A stretch of 23,029 bases of DNA from DATBAK01 sp036787815. GTDB lineage: Bacteria; Actinomycetota; Acidimicrobiia; IMCC26256; PALSA-610. Numbering within the stretch: the first letter of the stretch is position 1; every line of letters starts with the position of its first letter. The DNA is taken from assembly GCA_036787815.1 (NCBI GenBank), contig DAIQOP010000025.1, positions 1-23,029 on the forward strand. Reading direction: 5' to 3'. The translations under genes and the position numbers were made by a program. Of this stretch, positions 14,760-22,869 are shown one piece after another. A model generated the notes under the pieces. That model saw only the letters and a program-made list of their open reading frames with translations, searched no databases and had not been told where the DNA came from.

Positions 14760-15695
14760 ATGGGATCGCGGGGACCGGTGCGTGACGTGGAAGGTGAACT
14801 GTCTGACGGGGGGCAGCTCGCCCGTCGTGGCGCACCGCCCGCCGATCTGTCGGTGGTGATCCCGTGCCTGAACGCCGCCGACGTGCTGTCGCGCCAACTC
14901 GACGCCCTGAGCTCGCAGGAATGGGACGGAAGCTGGGACGTGATCATCGCGGACAACGGCTCCACCGACGCGACCGCGGCGATCGCGCAGTCGTACCAGG
15001 GCCGGCTTCCGTCGTTGCGAATCCTCGATGCGTCGGATCGCCGCGGGCGCCAGTACGCGTGTAACGCGGGCGCCCGGGTCGCGGGCCGATCGATCGTGTT
15101 CGTCGACGCCGACGACGAGATCGCTCCGGGCTACATCGCCGCCGTCGGCAAGGCGCTCGCCGAGCACCCGATCGTCGCCGCGCGCATCGACGATTCCACC
15201 TTGAACGACGGCTGGATCCTCGAGAGCCGCTCCGGGACCCAATCGGCCGATCTGCAACACGGTCTCGGATTCCTGCCGTTCGGCAGCGGCGGCACCCTCG
15301 GCGTGCAGAACCCGGTCTTCGAGGACCTCGGCGGCTTCGCCGACAACATGCACTACGCGGAGGACGTCGACTTCTGTTGGAGGGCGCAGCTCGCCGGGGT
15401 TCCCATCCACTTCGTCTCCGACGCGGTCGTCCGATACCGATACCGGCCGAGCCTGCGGTCCATGTACCGCCAGCATCGCAACTTCGGTCGCGCGTCCGCA
15501 CTCCTGTACCGGACGTATCGGGGCCGCGGCATGCCCGGTCGGGCGACGAAAGCGTCGCTTCGCGAGTGGTGGGGCACCTCGAAGGGGCTGCTCCTCATCC
15601 GCTCGCGTGCCGACGCGGCGCGCTGGGCCCGCCGGTTGGGTCGCAGTGTCGGGCGGTTGCAGGGCAGCGCGCACTACCGGGTCTGGTACCCGTGA
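14760..15695 (+). CDS. Glycosyltransferase family 2
   Basis: The protein has 311 residues. ADLSVVIPCLNAADVLSRQL opens the GT-A fold, IIADNGSTDAT follows, and VDADDE (115-120) is the DxD site. GGFADNMHYAEDVDFCWRAQ provides the ED motif. It is a close paralog of the GT2 protein at 11868-12767 along its whole length, including the same GRLQGS...YRVWYP C-terminus. ATG 14760 lacks a ribosome-binding site; GTG 14778, behind GGGGA, would give 305 residues and is a fair alternative. The two paralogs may add successive, chemically similar sugars, or be donors for branches. The linkage cannot be read from sequence. Confidence 0.87.
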   Translation: MGSRGPVRDVEGELSDGGQLARRGAPPADLSVVIPCLNAADVLSRQLDALSSQEWDGSWDVIIADNGSTDATAAIAQSYQGRLPSLRILDASDRRGRQYACNAGARVAGRSIVFVDADDEIAPGYIAAVGKALAEHPIVAARIDDSTLNDGWILESRSGTQSADLQHGLGFLPFGSGGTLGVQNPVFEDLGGFADNMHYAEDVDFCWRAQLAGVPIHFVSDAVVRYRYRPSLRSMYRQHRNFGRASALLYRTYRGRGMPGRATKASLREWWGTSKGLLLIRSRADAARWARRLGRSVGRLQGSAHYRVWYP

Positions 15696-15748
15696 GTGCG
15701 TCGACGGGCACCGGTGCGGCGGGGACACACTGCCGGAGCGAGCCTTGA
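15692..15748 (+). other. 18-codon mini-ORF bridging two genes
   Basis: A GTG overlapping the GT2 stop (GTGA) opens an 18-codon frame whose TGA overlaps the TTG taken as start of the next gene (TTGA). It may pass ribosomes from one gene to the next. The peptide looks like noise, so function, if any, would be in coupling. Confidence 0.35.
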
Positions 15749-16761
15749 CGTCGCTCGCGCGCCGGAGCACCGGACGAATGCTGCGCCGCCTCGGCTTGCG
15801 TCCGCGCCTCCCGGGACCGTGGGTCGTCGCGCAGCAGCAGCCGGTGACACCGAAACCGCTCGACGACTTCCGGCTCTTCGCGATCATCGGCGCGTGGATG
15901 GAAGAGGACGTGATCGCGGCAACCGTGGCCAACGCGTTCGCGCAGGGATGTGAGCGGGTCTACCTCGTCGACAACGACAGCTCCGACGCCACGGTCGCGG
16001 AGGCGGTGGGCGCCGGCGCGGTGCTGGCGGAGGTGTTCGCGACCGAGCAGTACGACGAGGTGCTCCGCCTCGACATCATGAACCGGGTCGTGAGCAGCGT
16101 GTCGGAGGAGAGCGGGAGCGATCACGTCTGGTGGTTGTGGCTCGATGCCGACGAGTTTCCCCACGGACCTCGCGGAACGACCGTGCGCGAGTACCTCGAA
16201 CCGCTCGACCGGCGGTTCCGCATCGTGGGCGGACGGTTCATCAACCACTTCCCCGACCGCGAGCCTGCCTACGTGCCCGGGTTCCATCCGCTCGACTTCC
16301 AACCGCTCTGCGAGGAGCACCTGCTGGGTTGCGCGCTCAGGCACCGCAAGCATCCGCTCCAGCGGTTCGATCGCGGTGGCACGCCGATTGTGAGCGATCG
16401 CGGGTTCCATCGGGCCACGAGTGCCGAGCGCCCGCTGTTGGAGCCGACCGAGGCCATCTACCTGCATCACTTCCCGTACCGGGACCAGCAGGTCACCCGC
16501 CGGCGTCTCGCGCTGCTCTGCAGCACCGACGAGACCGGGCGCACCCGCGTCCAGGAGGGCGACGACGCCGCCGACGGAATGGTGCCCCGTTTCGAGACCC
16601 TCGACGCCGTGTACCGCGGCGACTGGGATCGCGTGCGCAATTACCGCTTCGATGGTGAGCACTCCGTCGCGCGTCCGGTTCCGTGGACGAGCTTGGCCGG
16701 CCCCGAAGACGTCGCGGTTCGCCGTTGGTACGCGACCGAGAGCGCCGAGGGGCGATCGTGA
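15745..16761 (+). CDS. GT2-like glycosyltransferase (Glyco_tranf_2_4 type)
   Basis: From TTG 15745 the protein has 338 residues. FRLFAIIGAWMEEDVIAATV (42-61) opens the domain, YLVDNDSSDAT (73-83) resembles the GT2 donor loop, and WWLWLDADEFPH (129-140) carries the metal-binding DADEF. This is typical of the family-2 subgroup PF13704. The later H-rich parts RHRKHPLQRFDR and YLHHFPYRDQQV are characteristic of the subgroup. TTG 15745 is preceded by GGAGCGAG at good spacing; ATG 15778 (327 residues) is the alternative. It lies between GT2 and methyltransferase genes. Probably adds a sugar or other group to the glycan; donor unknown. Confidence 0.8.
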   Translation: MTSLARRSTGRMLRRLGLRPRLPGPWVVAQQQPVTPKPLDDFRLFAIIGAWMEEDVIAATVANAFAQGCERVYLVDNDSSDATVAEAVGAGAVLAEVFATEQYDEVLRLDIMNRVVSSVSEESGSDHVWWLWLDADEFPHGPRGTTVREYLEPLDRRFRIVGGRFINHFPDREPAYVPGFHPLDFQPLCEEHLLGCALRHRKHPLQRFDRGGTPIVSDRGFHRATSAERPLLEPTEAIYLHHFPYRDQQVTRRRLALLCSTDETGRTRVQEGDDAADGMVPRFETLDAVYRGDWDRVRNYRFDGEHSVARPVPWTSLAGPEDVAVRRWYATESAEGRS

Positions 16762-16775
16762 GCGCGCGACCGTGA
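16758..16775 (+). other. Five-codon mini-ORF bridging two genes
   Basis: GTG overlaps the previous stop (GTGA) and five codons later a TGA overlaps the GTG of the methyltransferase gene (again GTGA). The octamer CGTGAGCG occurs at both ends, so it may be a small duplication of the junction. Possibly a ribosome relay, possibly chance. Confidence 0.35.
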
Positions 16776-17575
16776 GCGGCGGAACCGAGCGGCCGAGCGA
16801 GCTCGGGTCGACCTACGACGACCACTTCTACGCCGACCTCGACGCCGAGGTGCGCGGGTCGGCCGAGACCGTGGTCCCCATCGTCGTCGACCTGCTCCAT
16901 CCCGCGTCGGTGCTCGACGTCGGTTGCGGCCGTGGTACGTGGCTCCATGTCTTCGCGCAGTGCGGCGTCGGTGAGATCCTCGGTCTCGACGGCCCGCACA
17001 TCGCGGCCGCCGATCTCGAGATCCCGCCGGGCGCGTTCGTCGGGCACGACCTCACCCAACCGTTCGACCTCGGTCGCCGTTTCGATCTGGTCGTCTCGCT
17101 CGAGGTCGCCGAGCATCTCCCTCCCCATTCCGCTGCCGCGTTCGTGGCATCGCTCGTTGCCCATGCACCGGCGGTGCTGTTCTCGGCGGCCGTCCCGTTC
17201 CAGGGGGGTGCGGGTCACGTCAACGAGCGGTGGCCGAGTTACTGGGCCGAGCTCTTCGCGGCTCACGGATTCGACCCCGTCGACGTCGTGCGCCCGGCCG
17301 TCTGGGCCGACGAGCGGGTCGCCTTCTGGTACGCGCAGAACACACTGCTCTACGTCGCGCGCAGCCACGCCGGGGCCGACCTCGTCCGAGAGCGGAGCGC
17401 GACGGTGCGCGGGCCTCTCGATCTCGTGCACCCGTTGTTGCACGAGCGCGACCACGCCGCTCGTCGGCGCCCGTCGCCTCCGCCTTCGCTGCGACGCGCG
17501 CTGCGCGACGTTCGCGCCGCGGCGTTGCGAGCAGTCCGCGATCGCGCGTCCGCACGGGGAGGGCGATCGTCGTGA
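16772..17575 (+). CDS. Class I SAM-dependent methyltransferase
   Basis: The protein has 267 residues. TYDDHFYADLDAEVRGSAE leads into motif I VLDVGCGRG (47-55), and GLDGPHI (71-77) gives the acidic residue that holds the SAM ribose. FDLVVSLEVAEHLP and GHVNERWPSYWAELFAAHGFD are typical of a methyltransferase subgroup common in exopolysaccharide clusters. The C-terminal 40 residues are Arg/Ala-rich. The GTG has only a weak ribosome-binding site, which fits re-initiation from the mini-ORF before it. It probably methylates a glycan hydroxyl. Target unknown. Confidence 0.85.
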   Translation: MSGGTERPSELGSTYDDHFYADLDAEVRGSAETVVPIVVDLLHPASVLDVGCGRGTWLHVFAQCGVGEILGLDGPHIAAADLEIPPGAFVGHDLTQPFDLGRRFDLVVSLEVAEHLPPHSAAAFVASLVAHAPAVLFSAAVPFQGGAGHVNERWPSYWAELFAAHGFDPVDVVRPAVWADERVAFWYAQNTLLYVARSHAGADLVRERSATVRGPLDLVHPLLHERDHAARRRPSPPPSLRRALRDVRAAALRAVRDRASARGGRSS

Positions 17576-18309
17576 CGAGTAGCGTGGCCGACGTGGACGC
17601 GAATGCAGCGCACGGCAACGCGGGCACACGAGCGCGCAGGGTCGCGAAGCTGAAGCGGCGCAGCCGGTCGGCGATCTCTCGCGTGTTGCGCAACCGACCC
17701 ATTCAGCTGCGCTCGAGGAGCCTGCGTTCCCGCGACTACCTCGATATCGGCTGCGGGTCGAACGTGCACTCCAGCTTCATCAACCTGAACTACCAATGGC
17801 TCCGGGGCGTCAATCTCTGCTGGGACCTCGTTCAGGGCCTTCCGTTGCCGGACGAGTCGGTCCGGGGGGTGTTCTCCGAGCACTGCATCGAGCACCTGCC
17901 GTTGGACGCCGGCGATCACGTGCTCGAGGAGTGCTATCGGGTGCTGAAGCCCGGTGGCACTCTGCGGATCGTCGTACCCGACGGTGAGCTGTACCTGACG
18001 GCGTACGCACGGAACGTGGCCGGCGACGAAGTTCGGTTGCCCTTCTCGGAGGGCGATCGGTACGAGAGCATCTACACCCCGATCATGAGCGTGAATCGGA
18101 TCTTCGGGAACTTCGGTCATCGCTTCATCTACGACTACGCGACGTTGCGCGAGCTTCTCGGTCGACACGGCTTCGTCGACATCGAGCGCGCCGCGTTCCG
18201 TGCCGGTCGGGATCCGGTGCTGCTGATCGATACCGAGAAGCGGGCGCCGGAATCGCTGTACGTCGAGGCGACGAAGCCGGCGAACCCGAGCGCAGTCCCT
18301 GCCGGCTGA
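17572..18309 (+). CDS. SAM-dependent methyltransferase (COG4627-like)
   Basis: The protein has 245 residues. An arginine-rich N-terminus (about 19-54) precedes YLDIGCGSN (56-64), then DLVQGLPLPDESV, SEHCIEHLP (102-110) and CYRVLKPGGTLRIVVPD (121-137). This order matches the predicted methyltransferases of COG4627, often found in lipopolysaccharide and exopolysaccharide loci. The GTG overlaps the stop of the preceding methyltransferase (GTGA), so both are made together. The basic N-terminus could hold it at the membrane or at an anionic, for example sulfated, acceptor; that is conjecture. Confidence 0.86.
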   Translation: MTSSVADVDANAAHGNAGTRARRVAKLKRRSRSAISRVLRNRPIQLRSRSLRSRDYLDIGCGSNVHSSFINLNYQWLRGVNLCWDLVQGLPLPDESVRGVFSEHCIEHLPLDAGDHVLEECYRVLKPGGTLRIVVPDGELYLTAYARNVAGDEVRLPFSEGDRYESIYTPIMSVNRIFGNFGHRFIYDYATLRELLGRHGFVDIERAAFRAGRDPVLLIDTEKRAPESLYVEATKPANPSAVPAG

Positions 18310-18327
18310 GCGGCGCATCCGCACCAG

Positions 18328-19023
18328 ATGGACATCGAGAGCGCGGAGCCCGGGATCTTCGTGGATCTCGAATCCTCGTCACCGGTCACGGTCGTCGCGT
18401 TCGCCGGACTGAACGTCGACGGACCTCGGTTCGAGTTCTTTCGCTTCCTCTCGGGCCTCGAAGTCCGACGCGTGTTCCTCCGCGACCACGAGCAGGCGTG
18501 GTACCAGCTCGGGGTCAACGGCGTGGCCGACGACATCGACGGCGTCGGCGCGTACCTGCTCGAGTTGTTGGGCGAGGAGGCGCTGAGACACGCCGTGTTC
18601 ACGGGCGGGAGCATGGGTGGGTACGCCGCCATGCTCCTCGGGAGCCGCCTCGGCGTCGCCGAGGTGCACACGTTCGCGCCCCAGACGTTCATCTCGCGCG
18701 TGCTTCGCCGCTATTACCGAGACTTCCGGTGGCAGAAGCAGGTGAACGTCGCGTGGGCGGGCATCGGCGACCGCCACGCGTACCAGGACATCAAACCCGC
18801 GCTGCGGCGAGCCGGGCGACGGAACTCGGTCCCGCTCCATCTGCACGTCGGCGCGGTCGATCGCGATCTGCATCACGCGCAGCGCATCCGACGCGTGCGC
18901 GGTGTCGAGATCCATCTCTATCCCGAGATCACGAACCACAACGTCGCCGGCGAGCTGAACGACACCGGCGCGTTGCGCCGCATCTTCGACGATGCCGTAC
19001 GCCGCGCCGCCCCGAGCCGGTAG
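18328..19023 (+). CDS. Alpha/beta hydrolase-fold protein, possible esterase
   Basis: The protein has 231 residues. FTGGSMGGYAAMLLG (91-105) is a nucleophile elbow G-x-S-x-G-G with Ser95. Acid and histidine candidates follow in HVGAVDRDLHHAQ and EITNHNVAGEL (late in the chain), which is the order of a Ser-Asp-His triad. VVAFAGLNVDGPRFEFFRFL is the first strand region. No signal peptide is seen, so it acts in the cytoplasm. Similar small hydrolases occur in glycan clusters and may remove or transfer acyl groups. ATG 18328 is 18 nt after the methyltransferase stop, with a weak ribosome-binding site. Exact reaction unknown. Confidence 0.75.
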   Translation: MDIESAEPGIFVDLESSSPVTVVAFAGLNVDGPRFEFFRFLSGLEVRRVFLRDHEQAWYQLGVNGVADDIDGVGAYLLELLGEEALRHAVFTGGSMGGYAAMLLGSRLGVAEVHTFAPQTFISRVLRRYYRDFRWQKQVNVAWAGIGDRHAYQDIKPALRRAGRRNSVPLHLHVGAVDRDLHHAQRIRRVRGVEIHLYPEITNHNVAGELNDTGALRRIFDDAVRRAAPSR

Positions 19024-19064
19024 TTCGTCGAACCTGCCGCGGAAGCTCCGTGATCCATCGCCGT

Positions 19065-19092
19065 TCGACCATCTCGTTGCCGGTGCTACCTT
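19065..19092 (+). promoter_or_regulatory. Possible promoter before the second sulfotransferase
   Basis: TCGACC (19065-19070) and TACCTT (19087-19092) are separated by 16 bp and fit -35 and -10 patterns at four and about four of six positions. They lie in the 104-bp space before the gene starting at 19128. The call is by pattern only. Confidence 0.35.
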
Positions 19093-19127
19093 CTCCGCGG
19101 CGCTGGCATCCAGGCCTGGGGAGTTGA

Positions 19128-19844
19128 GTGAGACCAACCCGATACCTCAGGTTGAGCACGCAGAGCCTCGGAGCACGACTGCACGGCCTCCGTACCGCGC
19201 GGTTTCTGCACATCGGGAAGACGGCGGGCACCGCGCTGAAACAAGCGCTCCGTGACGCGCCCGAGTCGAGCGACTACCACGTCGTGGTGCACACGCACGG
19301 TGTGAGGATGATCGACGTCCCCCGCGGCGACAAGTTCTTCTTCGTCGTGCGAGACCCGGTTGACCGATTCGTGAGCGCTTTCCAAGCTCGCCAGCGACAG
19401 GATGCGCCTCGGTATCGCAACCCCTGGACCGCAGCGGAGGCTCGAGCGTTCGCGGACTTCTCGAGCCCCGGGGAGCTCGGTCTCGCGCTGGCCGGCAGCG
19501 GCGCCGAACGAACCGCCGCGGAGTTCGCGATGCATTCGATCGAACACGTACGGAGCTCGTACTGGGACTGGTTTTCGAGTCCGGCCGCCGTCCGGCGCCG
19601 CGAGCACGACATCCTGTGGATCGGCTTCGTCGAACGCCTCGACGAGCAGATACCCGATCTCGCGCAGCGGCTGGGCCTGCCGAAGCTCGAACTTCCAACC
19701 GACGACGTCACCGCGCATCGATCACCGCGAGAGAGCAGACCTGATCTGCCACCGGAGGCGCGCGACGCTCTCGTGACGTGGTACCGAAGGGACTACGAGT
19801 TCCTCGACGTTTGTCGTGACGCGACCGAGCGAATCGGGTTGTAG
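19128..19844 (+). CDS. Sulfotransferase-like protein (Sulfotransfer_2 type)
   Basis: The protein has 238 residues. FLHIGKTAGTAL (26-37) is the PAPS 5'-phosphosulfate loop of the K-T-A/G-G-T type seen in carbohydrate sulfotransferases of the Sulfotransfer_2 group. FFFVVRDPVDRFVSAF (70-85) is the 3'-phosphate motif. WIGFVERLDEQIPDLAQRLGL and VTWYRRDYEFLD near the end match the family's closing region. This differs clearly from the PRSGTSW-type enzyme at 13593-14639, so two sulfation steps are likely. The GTG follows GGGGAG at 4-9 nt. A glycan hydroxyl is the likely acceptor. Confidence 0.87.
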   Translation: MRPTRYLRLSTQSLGARLHGLRTARFLHIGKTAGTALKQALRDAPESSDYHVVVHTHGVRMIDVPRGDKFFFVVRDPVDRFVSAFQARQRQDAPRYRNPWTAAEARAFADFSSPGELGLALAGSGAERTAAEFAMHSIEHVRSSYWDWFSSPAAVRRREHDILWIGFVERLDEQIPDLAQRLGLPKLELPTDDVTAHRSPRESRPDLPPEARDALVTWYRRDYEFLDVCRDATERIGL

Positions 19845-19894
19845 TGAGAAGCCCGAGATCGGCACCCTCATCGTGCAGACGTGTGGCACCACGG

Positions 19895-19922
19895 TTGCGA
19901 GTCGTCGGCCCTATCGGCTAAT
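19895..19922 (+). promoter_or_regulatory. Possible leaderless promoter
   Basis: TTGCGA (19895-19900) and GCTAAT (19917-19922) are 16 bp apart. Transcription would start about 7-9 nt past the -10 box, at or next to the ATG at 19931, which has no ribosome-binding site. A leaderless message would fit actinobacterial practice. Confidence 0.4.
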
Positions 19923-19930
19923 CCTCTGCG

Positions 19931-21640
19931 ATGGGGATCGGGGCGCAACAACCGCGGAGCTTGCGGTTCGGTGTGATGTGCTCGGGGACGGTCTTCGACG
20001 CGTGGCAGGGCCGGTGCCTCGAAGCGTTGCTCGCACTCGACGGGGTCGAGCCCGGCCTGCTCATCATCGACGCCCGAGACCGTCCTTCACACCGAGCGAT
20101 CGATCGGTTCACACGCCTCGCTCGCTCGGAGAACCTCTTGTGGAAGGGGTTCAACGACGGCTTCGTGGCGCGCCGGTCCGAGGCGTTGCGCAAGGTCGAT
20201 CTGGGCGCAGCCTTCGCGTCGGTTCCGCAGCTGGAGTGCCGCGTGACGAAACGGGGTCGATGGTCGGAGATCTTCGCCGACGCAGATGTCGAGGCGATCA
20301 ACGATCACCGGCTCGATTTCATCCTGCGATTCGCGTTCGGGATCGTGCGGGGTCGCGTGCTCGAGGCCGCGAGGTTCGGTATCTGGTCGTTCCACCACGA
20401 CGACGAGGCCGTGTACCGCGGTGGGCCGCCCTGCTTCTGGGAGATCTACGAGGGCGATGCGGTCACCGGCGTGATGCTCCAGCGCCTCACCGACCGTCTC
20501 GACGCCGGGGTCGTGCTGCACAAGGGGCATGTGCGCACGGTCGCGTCGTCGTACGCGAAGAACTCCGACGCCGCGCATTTCGCGGGTGCGTCGTTCCCGG
20601 CCAAGATCTGCGGCGACATCCGGGCCGGGGTCGTCGACCATCTGGAAGGCGAGCCCGCACGGGCCGACGCGCCGATTCGCCACAACCCCACGAACCGCCA
20701 GATGCTCACCTTCCTCGCCCGGGTGGCGCGCGGCTTCGTGGGCGGACAGGTTCGGTCGAGCTTGTTCCGCGACCACTGGAACGTCGGTGTCGTCGATGCC
20801 CCCATCGAGCGCTTCCTCGACCCGGCGTTCGTTCCCGACACGCGGTGGCTGCCGTCGCCCGCGGGCCGGAAGATCTACGTTGCCGACCCGTTCGGGATCG
20901 AATCTCGCGACGTGATCCTCGTCGAGGCGTACGACCAGCGGACTCAGAAGGGAGTCATCCGCGCGATCGACGCGGCTTCCGGCGCCGGGAGCGACGGCGA
21001 GTCGGTGATCCCGGAGTCCGAGCACACGTCGTACCCGTTCCTCCTCACCCACGAGTCGCAGATCTACTGCGTTCCCGAGTCCGCGCGCGCGAGGGGCGTG
21101 CGGCTCTTTCGCGCGACGCGGTTCCCTTCGGAGTGGGAGGCGGTCGCCACGCTCGTTCCCGACGTCGCCGCGGTCGATCCGACGATCGTGCGTCACGCCG
21201 ATCGGTGGTGGCTCTTCTTCACCGATCGCGACGTCGATTCCAACGCGGATCTGCACGTCTGGCACGCACCCGACCTGTTCGGCCCGTGGGAACCGCACAC
21301 GTCGAACCCGGTGAAGACGGACGTGCGCTCGTCGCGCCCGGCGGGAACGCCGTTCGTGCACGACGGACGCCTCTACCGCCCCGCACAAGACTGCTCGACG
21401 ACGTACGGCGGAGGGCTCGTCATCAACGAGGTCGAGGTGCTCACCGCTCATCGCTTCCGCGAGCGCGTCGTGCGCGCCGTCAGACCTGATCCGCGGTCGC
21501 CGTATCCGTCGGGATGCCACACCCTCAGTGCGGCGGGTACGCGGACCCTCATCGACGGCAAGCGGCGGGTCTTCGCCGGTCGCGAGTCCGGCGCGATGCT
21601 GCTGGCCAAGTGCCGCCGAGCGCTCGAGCGCCGGCACTGA
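19931..21640 (+). CDS. Formyltransferase-like / GINT1-type propeller fusion
   Basis: The protein has 569 residues in two parts. The first (about 10-200) resembles the formyltransferase fold: FGIWSFHHDDEAVYRGGPP then GDAVTGVMLQRL and DRLDAGVVL, matching the usual NxHPSLLPxYRG...GVT...LDTG layout. The catalytic N-x-H appears as S-F-H. The second part (about 285-560) has repeated strand segments such as KIYVADPFGIESRDVILVEA, YPFLLTHESQIYCVPE and WWLFFTDRDVDSNADLHVW, like the five-bladed propeller named after the N-terminal region of plant glucosamine inositolphosphorylceramide transferase (GINT1). Similar fusions occur in bacterial glycan clusters, function unproven. It may formylate or otherwise transfer onto an amino sugar. 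The ATG lacks a ribosome-binding site. Confidence 0.78.
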   Translation: MGIGAQQPRSLRFGVMCSGTVFDAWQGRCLEALLALDGVEPGLLIIDARDRPSHRAIDRFTRLARSENLLWKGFNDGFVARRSEALRKVDLGAAFASVPQLECRVTKRGRWSEIFADADVEAINDHRLDFILRFAFGIVRGRVLEAARFGIWSFHHDDEAVYRGGPPCFWEIYEGDAVTGVMLQRLTDRLDAGVVLHKGHVRTVASSYAKNSDAAHFAGASFPAKICGDIRAGVVDHLEGEPARADAPIRHNPTNRQMLTFLARVARGFVGGQVRSSLFRDHWNVGVVDAPIERFLDPAFVPDTRWLPSPAGRKIYVADPFGIESRDVILVEAYDQRTQKGVIRAIDAASGAGSDGESVIPESEHTSYPFLLTHESQIYCVPESARARGVRLFRATRFPSEWEAVATLVPDVAAVDPTIVRHADRWWLFFTDRDVDSNADLHVWHAPDLFGPWEPHTSNPVKTDVRSSRPAGTPFVHDGRLYRPAQDCSTTYGGGLVINEVEVLTAHRFRERVVRAVRPDPRSPYPSGCHTLSAAGTRTLIDGKRRVFAGRESGAMLLAKCRRALERRH

Positions 21641-21649
21641 GGGCTCGGC

Positions 21650-22816
21650 ATGCAGCTGCGGGTTCTCTACGTGATCGAGGCATTGGGCGAGGGTGGCACC
21701 GAGATGTCGCTCGCCGAGTTGCTGCCCGAGCTGCGCGAGGCGGGCATCGATCCGGTCGTGGTGTGTCTCAAGTCTCGGGGTGCCGAAGGTGTCGAGCATT
21801 CGCTCGTCGCGAACGGCTTCGACGTACGCGTGCTCGCGCCCGGCGGCTTTCTCGCCCAGGTGCGCGAGCTACGCGGCATCATCGTGGCCGTGCGCCCGGG
21901 TGTCGTGCACACGATGCTCTGGCGCGCGAACCAGATCGCCCGGCTCGCGAATCTGCGTCGGGTGCCGCTGCTCACCAGCCTTGTCAACGAGAGCTACGGC
22001 CCGGCCCGCCTCTCCGATCCGCACGTCCGGCGGTCGCGGTTGCGGCTCGCGCAGGGTGTCGACCTGCTCACGTCGCACCTTCTCACCACCCGCTTCCACG
22101 CGGTCTCGCAATCGGTGAAGGAAGCCGAGGAACGCGATCTCCGCATCCCGGCCTCGCGGATCACCGTGGTCGCTCGCGGCCGCAACGATCGCCGGCTCGG
22201 TGGGCCCACGGCGGAGCGGCGGGCGAGGGCTCGGCGCGAGTACGGCCTGACCGACGAGCAGCCGGTGCTGGTCAACGTCGCCCGGCAGGAGTATCAGAAG
22301 GGCCACCGTCACCTGTTGGCGGCGCTGCCGGCGGTGCTCGCCGCGCATCCCGATGTCGTGCTGCTGGTCGCCGGCCGCAGCGGAACCGAGACCGAAGCCC
22401 TCGAGCGCCTGGCGCGCGACTCGGGAGTATCGGAGCGAGTGCGGTTCCTCAGCCACGTCGCCGCAGTCGGCGACTTCCTGGCCGCCGGGGACATCTTCGT
22501 CTTCCCCTCGCTCTACGAAGGGATGCCGGGAGCCGTGATCGAGGCGATGGCGATGGGCCTCCCGATCGTCGCCAGCGACATCCCGTCGATCCGTGAGGTC
22601 GTCGAGCCCGGGCAGAACTCGTTGCTCGTCGGTGTGGGCGACGTTGGTGCGCTCGCCGGTGCGGTGGTCGACCTGCTCGACGATCCTGCTCGCCGTCTCG
22701 CCTTCGGAGCGCGCAGCCGGCACATCTACGACAGCCGCTTCCGCCTCGATCAATCGGTGCGCGGCATGCTCGCGTTGTACGAGCGCATCAGCTCCGGAAG
22801 GGCACGCGGTCGCTGA
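21650..22816 (+). CDS. Glycosyltransferase, GT4 / GT-B fold
   Basis: The protein has 388 residues. RVLYVIEALGEGGTEMSLAE opens the N-terminal domain with the GT4 glycine-rich loop. VHTMLWRANQIARLAN and FHAVSQSVKEAEE follow. The C-terminal domain has VNVARQEYQKGHRHLLAA and SLYEGMPGAVIEAMAMGLPIVAS with the E-x7-E pair. The usual NGID segment at the domain hinge is replaced by ARGRNDRRLGG. The ATG lies 9 nt after the preceding stop, with TGAGGG upstream, so it is in the same transcript as the formyltransferase-like fusion. It probably adds one of the last sugars. Donor unknown. Confidence 0.9.
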   Translation: MQLRVLYVIEALGEGGTEMSLAELLPELREAGIDPVVVCLKSRGAEGVEHSLVANGFDVRVLAPGGFLAQVRELRGIIVAVRPGVVHTMLWRANQIARLANLRRVPLLTSLVNESYGPARLSDPHVRRSRLRLAQGVDLLTSHLLTTRFHAVSQSVKEAEERDLRIPASRITVVARGRNDRRLGGPTAERRARARREYGLTDEQPVLVNVARQEYQKGHRHLLAALPAVLAAHPDVVLLVAGRSGTETEALERLARDSGVSERVRFLSHVAAVGDFLAAGDIFVFPSLYEGMPGAVIEAMAMGLPIVASDIPSIREVVEPGQNSLLVGVGDVGALAGAVVDLLDDPARRLAFGARSRHIYDSRFRLDQSVRGMLALYERISSGRARGR

Positions 22817-22869
22817 GGTCGCGCGCGCGGCTTGCATCGGCGTTCGAGGCCCGCGATCCACCCGAACTC

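Noticed and set aside
13458..15932. Open frame of 824 codons on the minus strand
   Set aside because: It runs antisense to FkbM, sulfotransferase and GT2 genes with clear motifs, and its residues are the low-complexity R/D/V/A-rich type that high-GC antisense frames give.
19816..21489. Plus-strand frame overlapping the formyltransferase-like fusion in another phase
   Set aside because: Arginine-rich, no motif, and out of phase with a clearly conserved protein.
20087..21799. Minus-strand frame of 570 codons opposite the fusion gene
   Set aside because: Antisense shadow with D/R/V/H-rich composition and no recognisable domain.
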